Positions 25,045-34,793 are shown, counted from the stretch's first letter. The stretch: 64,000 bases of DNA from Tellurirhabdus rosea (GCF_026278345.1 NZ_CP111085.1:1562001-1626000), one strand, 5' to 3'. Made by a program: numbers and translations. The notes: generated from the letters alone by a model not told the origin.

Positions 25045-26844
25045 ATGCTAAACCAACTCCAACCGTTCGACCTTTTCGTGCTGGTCGGCTGCCTGCTTTT
25101 TCTGTTTGCGGCGAGTGCGTGGGCGGGGCGGAAAAAGAAGAACTCCGAGGACTATTTTATGGCCGGGCGGTCGCTGCGGTGGTGGTCGGTGGCGGGGTCG
25201 ATTTACGGCACCAACATCCACGCCCAGCAGATCATCGGCATGATGGGCATCGGCTACTCGATTGGCTTTGCCCAAAGCCATTACGAGGTGCTGGCCGTTC
25301 CCGCTATTCTGATCCTGTGCTATATTTTTATTCCGCTGTACCGCAAACGGGAGGTTTTCACGCTTTCCCAGTTTCTCGAACACCGCTATAACGAAAACGC
25401 CCGGCTGGTCTACACCGTGCTCATTGTCGCCTTCATTCTGGTGCAGCTCATCGCGGGGTTCTACATCGGCAGCCGGACGCTCGGCATTCTGTTTCAGGGC
25501 AGCTCCTTTGAAATCAGCTATTTGCAGGGAATCCTCCTCATCGCGGCCGTGACCGTGGCTTTTACGGTTTTCGGCGGCATGGATTCGGTCGTGGTGGCCG
25601 ACAACATCCTGACGATTCTGATGGTCTTTACGGTCATCATCGTCGGCGTCCTCACCCTCGCCCAGCCCGAAATCGGCGGCCTCAGCGGCCTGCTCCGGCT
25701 CGACCACAGCCAGCCCGCTGCCGCCCAGAAGATGCACCTGTACCTCCCCTCCGACCACCCGAAACTGCCGTGGACGGGCATTTTCACGGGCCTCATTATC
25801 CAGCACCTTTTCTACTGGACCACCAACCAGTACCAGGTGCAGCGCGTGCTGGCCGCTTCGACCGACCGGGACGCCCAGTTGGGCACCATCGCCGCCGGTT
25901 TCCTGAAACTGACCATCCCGTTTTTCTCCATTGCGAGCGGCGTGGCGGCGTTTTACATCTTCAACAACCGGTTTGGAGCCAACAGCGTGAAGCCGGACGA
26001 CGCTTTTCTGAAGCTCATGGAAACCGTTGTGCCCTCCGGTTACGGCATCATCGGGCTGACGCTGGCGGGCCTGACCTGCGCCATTTTCTCGGCCATTTAT
26101 TCGATGATGAACTCCGTCACGACGCTGCTGGCCTTTGACATTTACAAAAAATACCTCCGGCCGAATGCCTCCGACCGGCAGACGGTCCTCTTCGGGCGGA
26201 TTTCGGTGGTGGTCATGTGCGCCGTGGCGACGCTGCTGACGCTCTGGACCTACGACCCGAATTCCTCCGAAAACTTCTTTCTCAAGCTCGCCGACCAGTC
26301 TTCGTACTTCAAACCCAGTCTGGTGGCGGTCTTTTTCATCGGAATTGTGTGGGCGGGAGCCAACCCGAGGGCGGCGGTGATTGCCATGCTGGCCGGGCCG
26401 GTGTTCGGCCTGCTGGCCGATCTGCTGTACAACAACGTGCTGTCCCAGCTTCCCTTTTTCCGGTCGTTGTTCGGCGAAAAACTGAATTTCCTGCACCGGG
26501 TGTTTGTCATCTGCACCTCCTGTTCGCTGTTGCTGGTGGAGCTGAGCCGGGCCTGGAACCGGCCCGGCGAACCGCACAAAGGCTTTGACGTGGTGCTCCA
26601 TGCGCCGGGGATGCGCCGCGGGATTCTGCTTTTTCTGGCGCTCGAAGCCGTTGTGATCGGGCTGGTGCTGACGGGCCTGCTTTCGCCGCAGTTTGCCGCC
26701 TGGCCGGGCGCGGTGATTCCGATGGTCCTTTTTTTGGCGGGATACCGCCGTCAGACACAGGCCCTTCCGATTCTGCAGTCCGATTTATTCTATGCCGGAT
26801 TGCTGAGTGCCATTTCCGTCTGGATTTTATATTACTTTGCGTAA
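25045..26844 (+). CDS. Sodium:solute symporter (SSS/SGLT family)
   Basis: 599 residues with about 13-14 membrane helices. The family opening DYFMAGRSLRWWSVAGSIYGTNIHAQQIIGMMGIGYSIGFA and the middle GLIIQHLFYWTTNQYQVQRVLAA point to the SGLT branch that carries sugars or sialic-acid-like solutes with sodium. It would move a sugar or related solute across the inner membrane. The SDR upstream and the LysM operon downstream give no substrate clue. The start at 25045 precedes the first helix at the expected distance. Confidence 0.9.
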   Translation: MLNQLQPFDLFVLVGCLLFLFAASAWAGRKKKNSEDYFMAGRSLRWWSVAGSIYGTNIHAQQIIGMMGIGYSIGFAQSHYEVLAVPAILILCYIFIPLYRKREVFTLSQFLEHRYNENARLVYTVLIVAFILVQLIAGFYIGSRTLGILFQGSSFEISYLQGILLIAAVTVAFTVFGGMDSVVVADNILTILMVFTVIIVGVLTLAQPEIGGLSGLLRLDHSQPAAAQKMHLYLPSDHPKLPWTGIFTGLIIQHLFYWTTNQYQVQRVLAASTDRDAQLGTIAAGFLKLTIPFFSIASGVAAFYIFNNRFGANSVKPDDAFLKLMETVVPSGYGIIGLTLAGLTCAIFSAIYSMMNSVTTLLAFDIYKKYLRPNASDRQTVLFGRISVVVMCAVATLLTLWTYDPNSSENFFLKLADQSSYFKPSLVAVFFIGIVWAGANPRAAVIAMLAGPVFGLLADLLYNNVLSQLPFFRSLFGEKLNFLHRVFVICTSCSLLLVELSRAWNRPGEPHKGFDVVLHAPGMRRGILLFLALEAVVIGLVLTGLLSPQFAAWPGAVIPMVLFLAGYRRQTQALPILQSDLFYAGLLSAISVWILYYFA

Positions 26845-26881
26845 CCGTTAAGAGACCTAACGTAAACAAAGGTACCCATCC

Positions 26882-27382
26882 ATGAAAAATGTCCTGCTTA
26901 CAGGCCTCGCGCTGAGCCTGCTGTTTACTTCTTGTGCCAAACGTAACCGGGCCGAACGGGTGGCCCGCGAATCCGCCGAAATGACCGAAGCCGCGGCTTC
27001 CTCCTCTCCTTCCGGCAGTGCCTCCTCCGGCAACGTATTGACGCATACCGTTCAATCGGGTGACACCTACGTATCCATCGCCCGCCTTTACGACATTTCG
27101 GTGGCGGAGCTGCTGACCTGGAACAAAATCACGTACAAAACGCCGATTCAGCCCGGCCAGCGCCTGGTCGTGGACCCCAACATCAGCCAGAACAAAGCCG
27201 GGGCCGCCGTAACCACCGCCCGCCCGACGGGCAAAAGTCTGGCGACGCACACGGTTCAGCCGGGCGAAACGCTTTTCCGCATCAGCCAGCAGTACGACGT
27301 TCGGATCGAAGACCTCCGGGCGCTCAATAACCTCAAATCCGACGCCATTCAGGTAGGACAGGTTTTGAAAATTAAGCCGTAA
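26882..27382 (+). CDS. Lipoprotein with two LysM domains
   Basis: 166 residues. Lipoprotein signal with lipobox LFTSC (Cys18), a Ser/Ala-rich linker, then LysM 1 (about 55-100: THTVQSGDTYVSIARLYDISVAELLTWN) and LysM 2 (about 120-166: THTVQPGETLFRISQQYDVRIEDLRALNN). LysM binds the glycan of peptidoglycan, so this should tether the outer membrane or a partner to the wall. There is no catalytic domain. First gene of a tight run (17 bp to the next gene). Confidence 0.9.
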   Translation: MKNVLLTGLALSLLFTSCAKRNRAERVARESAEMTEAAASSSPSGSASSGNVLTHTVQSGDTYVSIARLYDISVAELLTWNKITYKTPIQPGQRLVVDPNISQNKAGAAVTTARPTGKSLATHTVQPGETLFRISQQYDVRIEDLRALNNLKSDAIQVGQVLKIKP

Positions 27383-27398
27383 TGCCGACTTTTCGGCC

Positions 27399-27806
27399 AT
27401 GCGCAACAACCTGTTCTTTTATCTTCTTCTGCTCGTACTGACCGCCGTGGACGGGTGGCTTCTGGGTCACCCGAACCTGATCGGCCGTTTTGGAATCTTC
27501 TTTTACGATTACAGCTACCTCGATACCGTCCCGAAGGCCCTGCTGACGGTCGGCGGGACGGTCCTGGCCGCCCTCGCTCTTTCCTGGATTTTCGGGCGGC
27601 TGAAGCACCCGGTCGGGTTTCTGGCTACCCTGGCGCTGACGGTCGCCTGTCTGGTCGCGGTGCTGATGACCTTCCAGAAATTCAGTTCCGGCACTTACCA
27701 GTTTACCGGCTCGGGCTTTAAAACCGGGGCGGTATTGCTCCCCATTATTCTTGCCCTGGTTTTCGGTAACGCGGCGCTGGGCCTTTCCCGCAAACGGAAA
27801 CGGTGA
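27399..27806 (+). CDS. Small four-helix membrane protein, paralogue of 12060-12494
   Basis: 135 residues, four hydrophobic helices: YLLLLVLTAVDGWLLG, LLTVGGTVLAALALSW, LATLALTVACLVAVLM and GAVLLPIILALVFGNAAL, with a basic C-terminal tail RKRKR. Its relation to the protein at 12060 is clear by position-matched motifs. Family unnamed to me. Its stop overlaps the possible GTG start of the next gene (GTGA), suggesting coupled translation. Confidence 0.75.
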   Translation: MRNNLFFYLLLLVLTAVDGWLLGHPNLIGRFGIFFYDYSYLDTVPKALLTVGGTVLAALALSWIFGRLKHPVGFLATLALTVACLVAVLMTFQKFSSGTYQFTGSGFKTGAVLLPIILALVFGNAALGLSRKRKR

Positions 27807-27829
27807 TTTTGGCCAAACCCTGCTTTTTC

Positions 27830-29083
27830 ATGCGCTTACGGCTCGCCTTTGTTTTCCATTTTTTATGGGTTGTCCTCCCGGCTACAGCCCAGTCGGTGCT
27901 TCTGCGTCCCGACCGCGTTTTTGACGGCGAAACGATGCACGAAGGCTGGGGCGTGCTGGTAAAAGGCGACCGGATTGTCGCGGCCGGGCCGGCGGCTTCC
28001 CTGTCCGCGGCGGATGCCCGGGTGCTCGACCTGAAGGGCACAACGCTGCTTCCCGGCCTCATCGAAGGGCATTCGCACCTGCTGCTGCACCCGTACAACG
28101 AAACGCCCTGGGACGACCAGGTATTGAAGGAAGCCCGTTCGCTGCGCGTCTCCCGGGCGACCATTCATGCCCGCCGGACGCTGCTGGCCGGATTTACCAC
28201 CGTCCGGGATCTGGGCACGGAAGGCGCCGAGTACGACGACGTGGGACTGAAACAGGCCATCGACCAGGGCATCATTCCCGGTCCACGCATGGTGATCGCC
28301 ACGCGGGCGCTGATTGCGACGGGAAGTTATGCCCCGAAAGGCTTTAGTCCGGACATTGACGTGCCGCAGGGCGCCGAGGAGGCCGACGGGCACGACCGGC
28401 TCATCCAGGCCGTGCGGCGGCAGATCGGCAAAGGAGCCGACGTGGTGAAGGTCTACGCCGATTACCGCTGGGGCCTGATGGGCGAAGCCCGGCCTACTTT
28501 TTCGCTGGACGAACTGAAGCTGATCGTCGAGACGGCCCGGAGCAGCGGGCGGGAAGTGGTAGCCCACGCCTCTACCGCCGAAGGCATGCGCCGGTCGATT
28601 CTGGCGGGCTGCCGGACGCTGGAACACGGCGACGCGGCCACGCCCGAGATTTTTGCCCTGATGAAACAGCACGGCACGGCCCTCTGCCCCACGCTGGCCG
28701 CCACCGACGCCATCAGCCAGTACCGGGGCTGGAAAAAAGGCAGCGAAGCCGAACCCGAGCGCGTCCGGCAGAAACGGGCCATGTTCCGGCAGGCGCTGGC
28801 TGCGGGCGTAACCATCTGCGCCGGTGGCGATGTGGGCGTTTTTGCGCACGGCGACAATGCCCGGGAACTGGAATTAATGGTCGGCTACGGCATGAAACCG
28901 CTGGACGTGCTCCGGTCGGCCACGTCGGTCAACGCGGATGTTTTTGGGCTGAAGGACCGGGGCCGCATCGGGCCGGGCCTGCTCGCCGATCTGGTTGTGG
29001 TTGAGGGAAATCCGGGGCAGGCGGTGGAAAATATCCGGCGTATCCGGTTAGTAATGAAAGGAGGAGCCCTTTTCCATCCGTAA
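27830..29083 (+). CDS. Secreted amidohydrolase-family protein
   Basis: 417 residues from the ATG at 27830, which gives a clean signal peptide (RLRLAFVFHFLWVVLPATAQS); a GTG at 27803 overlapping the upstream stop would add nine residues. Metal-site motifs of the imidazolonepropionase-like amidohydrolases: GLIEGHSHLLLHP, a bridging Lys in DVVKVYADY, His in VVAHAS and TLEHGD, and Asp in ICAGGDVG. Periplasmic homologues hydrolyse cyclic amides or act as Xaa-Pro or Xaa-Arg dipeptidases; the substrate here is open. Last gene of the LysM operon. Confidence 0.85.
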   Translation: MRLRLAFVFHFLWVVLPATAQSVLLRPDRVFDGETMHEGWGVLVKGDRIVAAGPAASLSAADARVLDLKGTTLLPGLIEGHSHLLLHPYNETPWDDQVLKEARSLRVSRATIHARRTLLAGFTTVRDLGTEGAEYDDVGLKQAIDQGIIPGPRMVIATRALIATGSYAPKGFSPDIDVPQGAEEADGHDRLIQAVRRQIGKGADVVKVYADYRWGLMGEARPTFSLDELKLIVETARSSGREVVAHASTAEGMRRSILAGCRTLEHGDAATPEIFALMKQHGTALCPTLAATDAISQYRGWKKGSEAEPERVRQKRAMFRQALAAGVTICAGGDVGVFAHGDNARELELMVGYGMKPLDVLRSATSVNADVFGLKDRGRIGPGLLADLVVVEGNPGQAVENIRRIRLVMKGGALFHP

Positions 29084-29252
29084 GCATCCGCTTTCGCGGC
29101 CGCTGGCGGGTCATTGTATTGAATCTATATGTTTTTTACCAAATCTTTCATCCGTCGTTAACGGTTTTTGGCTAATTTCGCCGGATACTCTAACGCGATC
29201 GAAACTCGGTCGCTAACCTGACTCCTTCTACTTTAGAATACACCGAATACCT

Positions 29253-30539
29253 ATGTCAAACCTTGCCGAATTAAGCGTTGATGGCAAAACCTACCAGTTT
29301 CCTGTCGTGGTAGGCAGCGAGAACGAAAAGGCCATCGACATTTCAAACCTCCGTGACCAGACGGGCTATATTACCCTCGACAAAGGATACAAAAACACCG
29401 GAGCTACCCAAAGCGGTATCACGTTTCTGGACGGCGAGGAAGGCATTCTGCGCTACCGGGGTTATTCCATCGAAGAACTGGCCGAAAAAGCGTCGTTCCT
29501 CGAAGTCGCTTACCTGCTGATCTACGGCGAACTGCCCACCCAGCAACAGTACGAGGAGTTTGAACACGCCATCCGCACGCATACCATCGTCAACGAGGAT
29601 ATGCGGAAAATCTTCGAAGGCTTCCCCGTCAACGCGCACCCGATGGGCGTGCTCTCGTCGCTGGTGAGCGCCATGAGCGCCTTTTACCCTGACTCGTACG
29701 ACGACAAGGCCCCCGAAAATACCGAACTGCACATCATCCGCCTGCTGGCCAAACTGCCGACGATTGCGACCTGGTCGTACAAAAAATCGCAGGGTCACCC
29801 GATCAACTACCCCAAAAACGACCTTGACTACTGCTCGAACTTCCTGCAGATGATGTTTGCCCTGCCGGTGGAAGAGTACAAGGTTGACCCGGTGGTATCG
29901 GCGGCCCTCAACAAACTGCTGATCCTGCACGCCGACCACGAACAGAACTGCTCGACCTCGACGGTGCGTCTGGTGGGTTCGTCGCGGGCCAACATCTACT
30001 CGTCGATTTCGGCGGGCATCAACGCCCTCTGGGGGCCGCTGCACGGCGGGGCCAACCAGGAGGTGATCGAGATGCTGGAAGAAATCAAGGCCGATGGCGG
30101 CGACGTAGCGAAGTACGTGGACATGGCCAAAAACGCCAAAACGACGGGCTTCCGGCTGTTCGGTTTCGGCCACCGGGTGTACAAGAACTTCGACCCGCGG
30201 GCGAAAATCATCAAGAAAGCGGCCGACGACGTGCTGACCAAGCTGGGCGTCAATGACCCCGTTCTCGAAATCGCCAAAGGTCTGGAAGAAGCCGCCCTGA
30301 ACGACCCGTATTTCGTCTCGCGCAAGCTGTACCCGAACGTGGACTTCTACTCGGGCATCATCTACCGGGCGATGGGCATCCCGACCAACATGTTCACGGT
30401 GATGTTCGCCATCGGTCGTTTGCCGGGCTGGATTGCCCAGTGGAAAGAAATGCGCGCCACGAAAGAGCCGATCGGCCGCCCGCGTCAGGTGTACACCGGC
30501 GCCACGCCGCGCGATTTTGTAGCGATGGAAAGTCGCTGA
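29253..30539 (+). CDS. gltA: Citrate synthase
   Basis: 428 residues, the length of the hexameric Gram-negative type, with the N-terminal beta domain (residues 1-40) typical of it. Active-site His and Asp lie in GPLHGGANQEV, FGFGHRVYKNFDPRA and NVDFYSGIIYRAMGIP. It condenses acetyl-CoA and oxaloacetate at the entry of the TCA cycle. Monocistronic, with a strong tandem hairpin 15 bp after the stop. Confidence 0.97.
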   Translation: MSNLAELSVDGKTYQFPVVVGSENEKAIDISNLRDQTGYITLDKGYKNTGATQSGITFLDGEEGILRYRGYSIEELAEKASFLEVAYLLIYGELPTQQQYEEFEHAIRTHTIVNEDMRKIFEGFPVNAHPMGVLSSLVSAMSAFYPDSYDDKAPENTELHIIRLLAKLPTIATWSYKKSQGHPINYPKNDLDYCSNFLQMMFALPVEEYKVDPVVSAALNKLLILHADHEQNCSTSTVRLVGSSRANIYSSISAGINALWGPLHGGANQEVIEMLEEIKADGGDVAKYVDMAKNAKTTGFRLFGFGHRVYKNFDPRAKIIKKAADDVLTKLGVNDPVLEIAKGLEEAALNDPYFVSRKLYPNVDFYSGIIYRAMGIPTNMFTVMFAIGRLPGWIAQWKEMRATKEPIGRPRQVYTGATPRDFVAMESR

Positions 30540-30553
30540 GCCGTATCCAAAGA

Positions 30554-30612
30554 CCCGCACCCACGGACTTTAGTCCGTGGGTGCGGGACCCCGGCCAGAC
30601 GGCCGGGGTTTT
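30554..30612. terminator. Double hairpin after gltA; first hairpin REP-like
   Basis: Hairpin 1: 16-bp perfect stem 30554-30569 / 30572-30587, with inner sequence CCACGGACTTTAGTCCGTGG, a REP-like palindrome. Hairpin 2: ACCCCGGCC (30588-30596), loop AGAC, GGCCGGGGT (30601-30609), then a T-rich run. Hairpin 2 is a standard rightward terminator. Confidence 0.85.
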
Positions 30613-30617
30613 TGTTT

Positions 30618-31859
30618 TCAGGTCGTAGTGATGCCTAGCGCGAGGGCCAGCAGGAAGAAGCAGAAAACGGTAACCGAATACATCACGGACAGCAGCAGAA
30701 ACTTCACCGTCGTTCGGACCCAGCCTTGTTTGTAAACCTCTTTCAGCGAAAGCAGGAAGTAAAGCCAGCACAGCCAGAGCGTCCAATTCAGCACCTGGTC
30801 CGTGGTCGATTCGTTCATGAAATACGTAACGCCCAGCGCCAGCGAGAAAAACAGGAAGATGACCGAGTGGGCGTGCACCGAAAAAATGAGGTGATCGAAG
30901 TAATAACGCCGGTACTGTTTGCGCCGGGCGTAGAACAGGTACAGCAGAAAAGCCACAAAAGGCATCAGCACAAACATAATCACCGACAGCTTTTTCAGGA
31001 ACAGATTGGTGATTTCCCGCAGCGTCTCGGACTTTCCGTTCATAAAACCCGTAAGCCGTCCGCCGTTCCGGACAGCGATCCGGTTCAGAAAATTCACTTC
31101 ACCCCCCGCCGCCCGGACCACGGAATCCACCTCCGCGTTGGAGGCCCGCCGGATGGTCTGATCGAAACGATTCTGTTCCTCTTCACTCGCAAAGGCAATA
31201 TTGGCGGTTTCGCGGCCATCCACCGGAATCAGTTCAATGCCCCGCTCAGGTCGGACCGTGTCGGGCAGCAGGCGCAGTGCCTGACGCAGCCGCTCCCGGT
31301 TTTGATCCGTTATGGTTACTTTTCCTTTCCGCAGCAACGAATCCAACTGGCCGTTCTGCATCGTCCGGTACTGCCCCAGATAGGTAGAGCCGTTGGCCCC
31401 AACTGAATATTCCAGCGGGATAGACGCTATGCTTTCCAGCCCCCGAACCTTCAGCAGACTATCCTGCTCCAGCAGACCGCGAATGGATTCGCTTCCTTTG
31501 ATAGCCAGAAGGCCGTTTTCCGTACTTTTTTCCAGTCGGTAGTCGGCAAATTTGGTAATGAGAAAGAAGAAAATGACGCTGACGAAGACGTACAGACGGG
31601 CGGGCGGCACATACCGGGCCCGTTTGCCCTCCAGAAACTCCGACGTCATCCGGCCCGGACGGGTAAAAACGGCTTTCAGCGTATTCCAGAGCTTGTTGTC
31701 GAAGTGCGTGATGCTTTCGACAAATTCATAAAGCAGGTGGCTCAGCGGAAGCTTCAGGTCGTGGTTTTCCTGACCGCAGGTAGGACAGAAATTGTCTTCC
31801 GGATTTAGGGCCGTATTGCAGTTGGGGCAAACCGACAGTTTTTTGTGGTGCGATGACAT
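30618..31859 (-). CDS. DUF3667 membrane protein with zinc ribbon
   Basis: 413 residues from the ATG before SSHHKKLSVCPN; the upstream in-frame extension is not credible. A zinc ribbon CPNCNTALNPEDNFCPTCGQ (about 11-31) is followed by HDLKLPLSHLLYEFVESITHFDNKLWNTLKAVFTRPGRMTSEFLEGKR, the DUF3667 signature. Membrane helices are at about residues 85-105 and, after a 200-residue soluble insertion, four or five more to the C-terminus. The family is nearly confined to Bacteroidota and has no known function. Convergent with gltA. Confidence 0.85.
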   Translation of the reverse strand: MSSHHKKLSVCPNCNTALNPEDNFCPTCGQENHDLKLPLSHLLYEFVESITHFDNKLWNTLKAVFTRPGRMTSEFLEGKRARYVPPARLYVFVSVIFFFLITKFADYRLEKSTENGLLAIKGSESIRGLLEQDSLLKVRGLESIASIPLEYSVGANGSTYLGQYRTMQNGQLDSLLRKGKVTITDQNRERLRQALRLLPDTVRPERGIELIPVDGRETANIAFASEEEQNRFDQTIRRASNAEVDSVVRAAGGEVNFLNRIAVRNGGRLTGFMNGKSETLREITNLFLKKLSVIMFVLMPFVAFLLYLFYARRKQYRRYYFDHLIFSVHAHSVIFLFFSLALGVTYFMNESTTDQVLNWTLWLCWLYFLLSLKEVYKQGWVRTTVKFLLLSVMYSVTVFCFFLLALALGITTT

Positions 31860-31986
31860 AAAATAGGACAAGCGAAGAGGTGAGTCACCGTAAAAATAAT
31901 AGGATAAGGCGTATATTCCGCGACGGTCTTCCCGGCGGCACGACGGATTGTGGTGCCGCCAGGCTTTATAAACCCACCTTTGCTGC

Positions 31987-33228
31987 ATGAAATACCGCTA
32001 CCGCGTTCTGGCGCTGCTTTTTCTGCTTTCCACCATTACGTTCCTCGACCGCGTCTGCATGAACGTGGTCAGCAAGTACGTCAAGACGGACCTGGGCCTC
32101 GACAACCGGCAGTTCGGCTGGATTCTGGGCTCTTTTTCCCTCGCCTACGCCCTGTTCGAAATACCGACCGGATCGCTGGGCGACCGCATCGGCCCCCGGC
32201 TCGTGCTGACCCGGGTCGTGCTCTGGTGGTCGGGCTTTACGGCCCTGACGGGCACGGCGGTTTCGTGGCTGTATCTGGTGGTGGTCCGGTTTCTGTTCGG
32301 GGCGGGCGAAGCGGGCGCTTACCCGAATGCCTCCATCGTGATTTCCCGCTGGTTTCCGGCCATTGAGGTCGGGCGGGCGCAGGCGGTCATCTGGGCGGCC
32401 GGGCGGCTGGGCGGGGCACTTACGCCGCTGCTGGTGATTCCGCTGGTGCATGCCGTGGGCTGGCGCTGGGCGTTTGTAGTGCTCGGTGTGGTGGGGGTTG
32501 GCTGGGCGCTGGGCTGGTATCTGTGGTTCCGCGACGATCCGGCTTCCCAAAAAGGCATCACCCCGGCCGAAGCGGAAGAAATCGAGGCGGGGCGGCGCAT
32601 CCGGCAGACGGACCACCGGCTGCCGTGGCAGACGATCATCCGGACGCCCTCGCTCTGGGCGCTGATGCTGATGTGCCACCTGTTTTTCTACGGCTCGTAT
32701 TTTTTCACGAACTGGTCGTCGGTCTACTTTCAGGAAGGGCGCGGCATGACCGAGGATCAGACCAAAAATTTCATCTCCCTCTCCTACTTTCTGGGAGCCA
32801 TCGGCTGCGTCATCGGCGGGCTGCTGAGCGATCTGCTCACCAAAAAATACGGTTTACGAACGGGGCGGCGGGCGGTGGGCATCGGCGGACTGGGTCTTTC
32901 GGCCATTTTCTTCGCGCTGGCGGGCTCGGCAGCTGATTCCGAAACGGCGGGCTATCTGCTGGCCGTCTGCGTTCTGATGAAAGATCTGGCACTGCCCGTG
33001 GCGTTTGCGGTCTGCGTAGATATGGGCCAGCGCAACGCCGGCACCGTGGCGGGGGCCATGAACTTCGCCGGACAGCTCGGCGGCTTTTTTGTCACCATCC
33101 TCTTCGGCTACATCGTCGAACTGACGGGCAACTACAACTATCCCCTGTTTCTGATCGCCGCCTGCCTCGCCGTCAGCGCGGGGCTGTGGACGCAGATTGA
33201 TCCGGAACGGAAGATAGTTATGAGTTAG
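31987..33228 (+). CDS. MFS transporter (anion:cation symporter-like)
   Basis: 413 residues, 12 membrane helices. Opening YRVLALLFLLSTITFLDRVCMNVVSKYVKTDLGLDNRQFGWILGSFSLAYALFEIPTGSLGDRIGPR has the MFS motif GDRIGPR between helices 2 and 3 and matches the hexuronate/glucarate/phthalate permease branch. Organic anions such as sugar acids are likely substrates. The last codons (GTT ATG AGT TAG) belong to a palindromic repeat, so the C-terminal Val-Met-Ser is set by that element. Confidence 0.88.
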   Translation: MKYRYRVLALLFLLSTITFLDRVCMNVVSKYVKTDLGLDNRQFGWILGSFSLAYALFEIPTGSLGDRIGPRLVLTRVVLWWSGFTALTGTAVSWLYLVVVRFLFGAGEAGAYPNASIVISRWFPAIEVGRAQAVIWAAGRLGGALTPLLVIPLVHAVGWRWAFVVLGVVGVGWALGWYLWFRDDPASQKGITPAEAEEIEAGRRIRQTDHRLPWQTIIRTPSLWALMLMCHLFFYGSYFFTNWSSVYFQEGRGMTEDQTKNFISLSYFLGAIGCVIGGLLSDLLTKKYGLRTGRRAVGIGGLGLSAIFFALAGSAADSETAGYLLAVCVLMKDLALPVAFAVCVDMGQRNAGTVAGAMNFAGQLGGFFVTILFGYIVELTGNYNYPLFLIAACLAVSAGLWTQIDPERKIVMS

Positions 33229-33402
33229 GAGTTATGAGTTAAGAATTATGAGCGGTCCGCCGCTTCGGTTGGCTTCGCTTAATTAGGTATCCTTACCGGG
33301 CGGAGCGGACCATTCATAATTCATAATTCATAATTCATAATTCATAATTCATAATTCATAATTCATAATTCATAATTCATAATTCATAACTCATAATTCA
33401 TA
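33214..33402. repeat. Palindromic element with expanded (ATTCATA)n arm
   Basis: The left arm (33214-33252) has units of the type GTTATGAGTTA. The centre contains GGTCCGC/GCGGACC and a GGCTTCGC copy. The right arm is a 7-bp repeat: ATTCATA runs from 33312 to 33388 without interruption (11 copies), then one variant ACTCATA and one more ATTCATA to 33402. It lies between the convergent MFS and recA genes, and the MFS stop codon (33226-33228) is inside the left arm. Confidence 0.9.
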
Positions 33403-33495
33403 ACTAACAAAAAGAGGTGGCCGGAAGACTCCAGCCACCTTTTCGGTTTGTCAAACAATAACCATTATAACAGTTGTTGCTTAGCGACGGATGGG

Positions 33496-34560
33496 TTAGG
33501 CCAGAGGCTCGTCACCATCTTCCTCCGCAGCACCCAGCGGGTCAAGCAGCGCGTTCTCGTCTACTTTTACTTTGGCGCGGATTTTCGCTTCCAGTTCGTT
33601 CATCAGCTCCGGGTTGTCGAGCAGCAGTTCTTTCACCGCATCGCGACCCTGAGACAGGCGATTGCCTTCGTAGGAGAACCAGGAACCGGACTTCTTCACA
33701 ATTTCCATTTCAACGGCCAGGTCCAGAATCTCACCGACTTTGGAAACGCCCTGTCCGTACATGATGTCAAACTCAACGACCTTAAAGGGGGCCGCCAGTT
33801 TGTTCTTAACTACTTTTACCTTCGTGCGGTTACCCGACACTTCGTCACCGTCCTTGATCTGGCCGATCCGGCGAATGTCCAGGCGCACCGACGAGTAGAA
33901 CTTCAGGGCGTTACCACCGGTCGTTGTCTCGGGGTTACCAAACATAACGCCGATCTTCTCCCGAAGCTGGTTGATAAAGATGCAGCAGCACTGCGTCTTG
34001 TTGATCACGCCCGTCAGTTTCCGCAGGGCCTGCGACATCAAACGGGCCTGCAGACCCATTTTGCTTTCGCCCATATCGCCTTCCAGTTCGGCTTTCGGAA
34101 CCAGCGCGGCAACGGAGTCAATGACGATGATGTCAATGGCACCGGAAGAAATCAGGTGCTCGGTAATTTCAAGGGCCTGCTCGCCATTGTCCGGCTGGGC
34201 GATGAGCAGGTTATTGATATCAATTCCTAATTTTTCGGCGTAAACCCGGTCGAAGGCGTGCTCGGCGTCGATGAAGGCCGCCATGCCACCCATCTTCTGG
34301 GCTTCGGCAATGCAGTGCATCGTCAGCGTCGTCTTACCGGAAGATTCGGGACCGTAGATCTCCACAATCCGGCCTTTCGGTACGCCACCAATGCCCAGCG
34401 CCAGGTCCAGACCCAGTGAACCCGTCGAGATGACCGGAACGTCCACAACCTTGCTTTCGCTCAGCCGCATTACAGTTCCCTTGCCATACGCCTTATCGAG
34501 CTTCTCGATGGTGGTTTGCAGGGCCTTCAACTTGTTTTCATTAGCCGTTGCTTGTGCCAT
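33496..34560 (-). CDS. recA: Recombinase A
   Basis: 354 residues, standard length. Walker [10 protein letters not shown] (residues 70-78), Walker B region [19 protein letters not shown], the loop [10 protein letters not shown], loop 2 region [25 protein letters not shown], and an acidic C-terminal tail EEDGDEPLA. It forms the nucleoprotein filament for recombination and SOS cleavage of LexA-type repressors. Monocistronic. No SOS-box-like operator was recognised in its leader. Confidence 0.98.
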   Translation of the reverse strand: MAQATANENKLKALQTTIEKLDKAYGKGTVMRLSESKVVDVPVISTGSLGLDLALGIGGVPKGRIVEIYGPESSGKTTLTMHCIAEAQKMGGMAAFIDAEHAFDRVYAEKLGIDINNLLIAQPDNGEQALEITEHLISSGAIDIIVIDSVAALVPKAELEGDMGESKMGLQARLMSQALRKLTGVINKTQCCCIFINQLREKIGVMFGNPETTTGGNALKFYSSVRLDIRRIGQIKDGDEVSGNRTKVKVVKNKLAAPFKVVEFDIMYGQGVSKVGEILDLAVEMEIVKKSGSWFSYEGNRLSQGRDAVKELLLDNPELMNELEAKIRAKVKVDENALLDPLGAAEEDGDEPLA

Positions 34561-34603
34561 GTGATTTGTCTTAATCAGAGATATTTGTTGGTTATTTAGC
34601 TTA

Positions 34604-34634
34604 TAAATTTACGAAGATCGGCCCGGAAATCCAA
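34604..34634 (-). promoter_or_regulatory. Probable recA promoter
   Basis: On the minus strand TTG (34634-34632), a 20-nt spacer and TAAATTTA (34611-34604), which matches TAnnTTTG in seven of eight positions. The start would be about 37 nt before the ATG. Confidence 0.45.
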
Positions 34635-34758
34635 GTAGGCTCCGGAAATAAATCAGGGCTTTTCCGACCTTGTAAACGCCTTCAAAATAACCAGAAACAA
34701 GGGATTTACGTTCCGGCCAAAGTGGTTACCCGATGGCTTCAAATCCCTTAAAATGGTA

Positions 34759-34793
34759 ACGGGCAGCAAGGTACTGAAACCCTGGCTGCCCGT
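34759..34793 (-). terminator. Hairpin after the siderophore receptor gene
   Basis: ACGGGCAGC (34759-34767) pairs with GCTGCCCGT (34785-34793) across a 17-nt loop, 50 bp past the receptor stop. Read leftward a short T-rich stretch follows. The surrounding 34561-34845 gap holds no other gene. Confidence 0.6.

Noticed and set aside
33312-33402. CRISPR-like array
   Set aside because: Repeats are contiguous 7-mers with no spacers and no cas genes are near.
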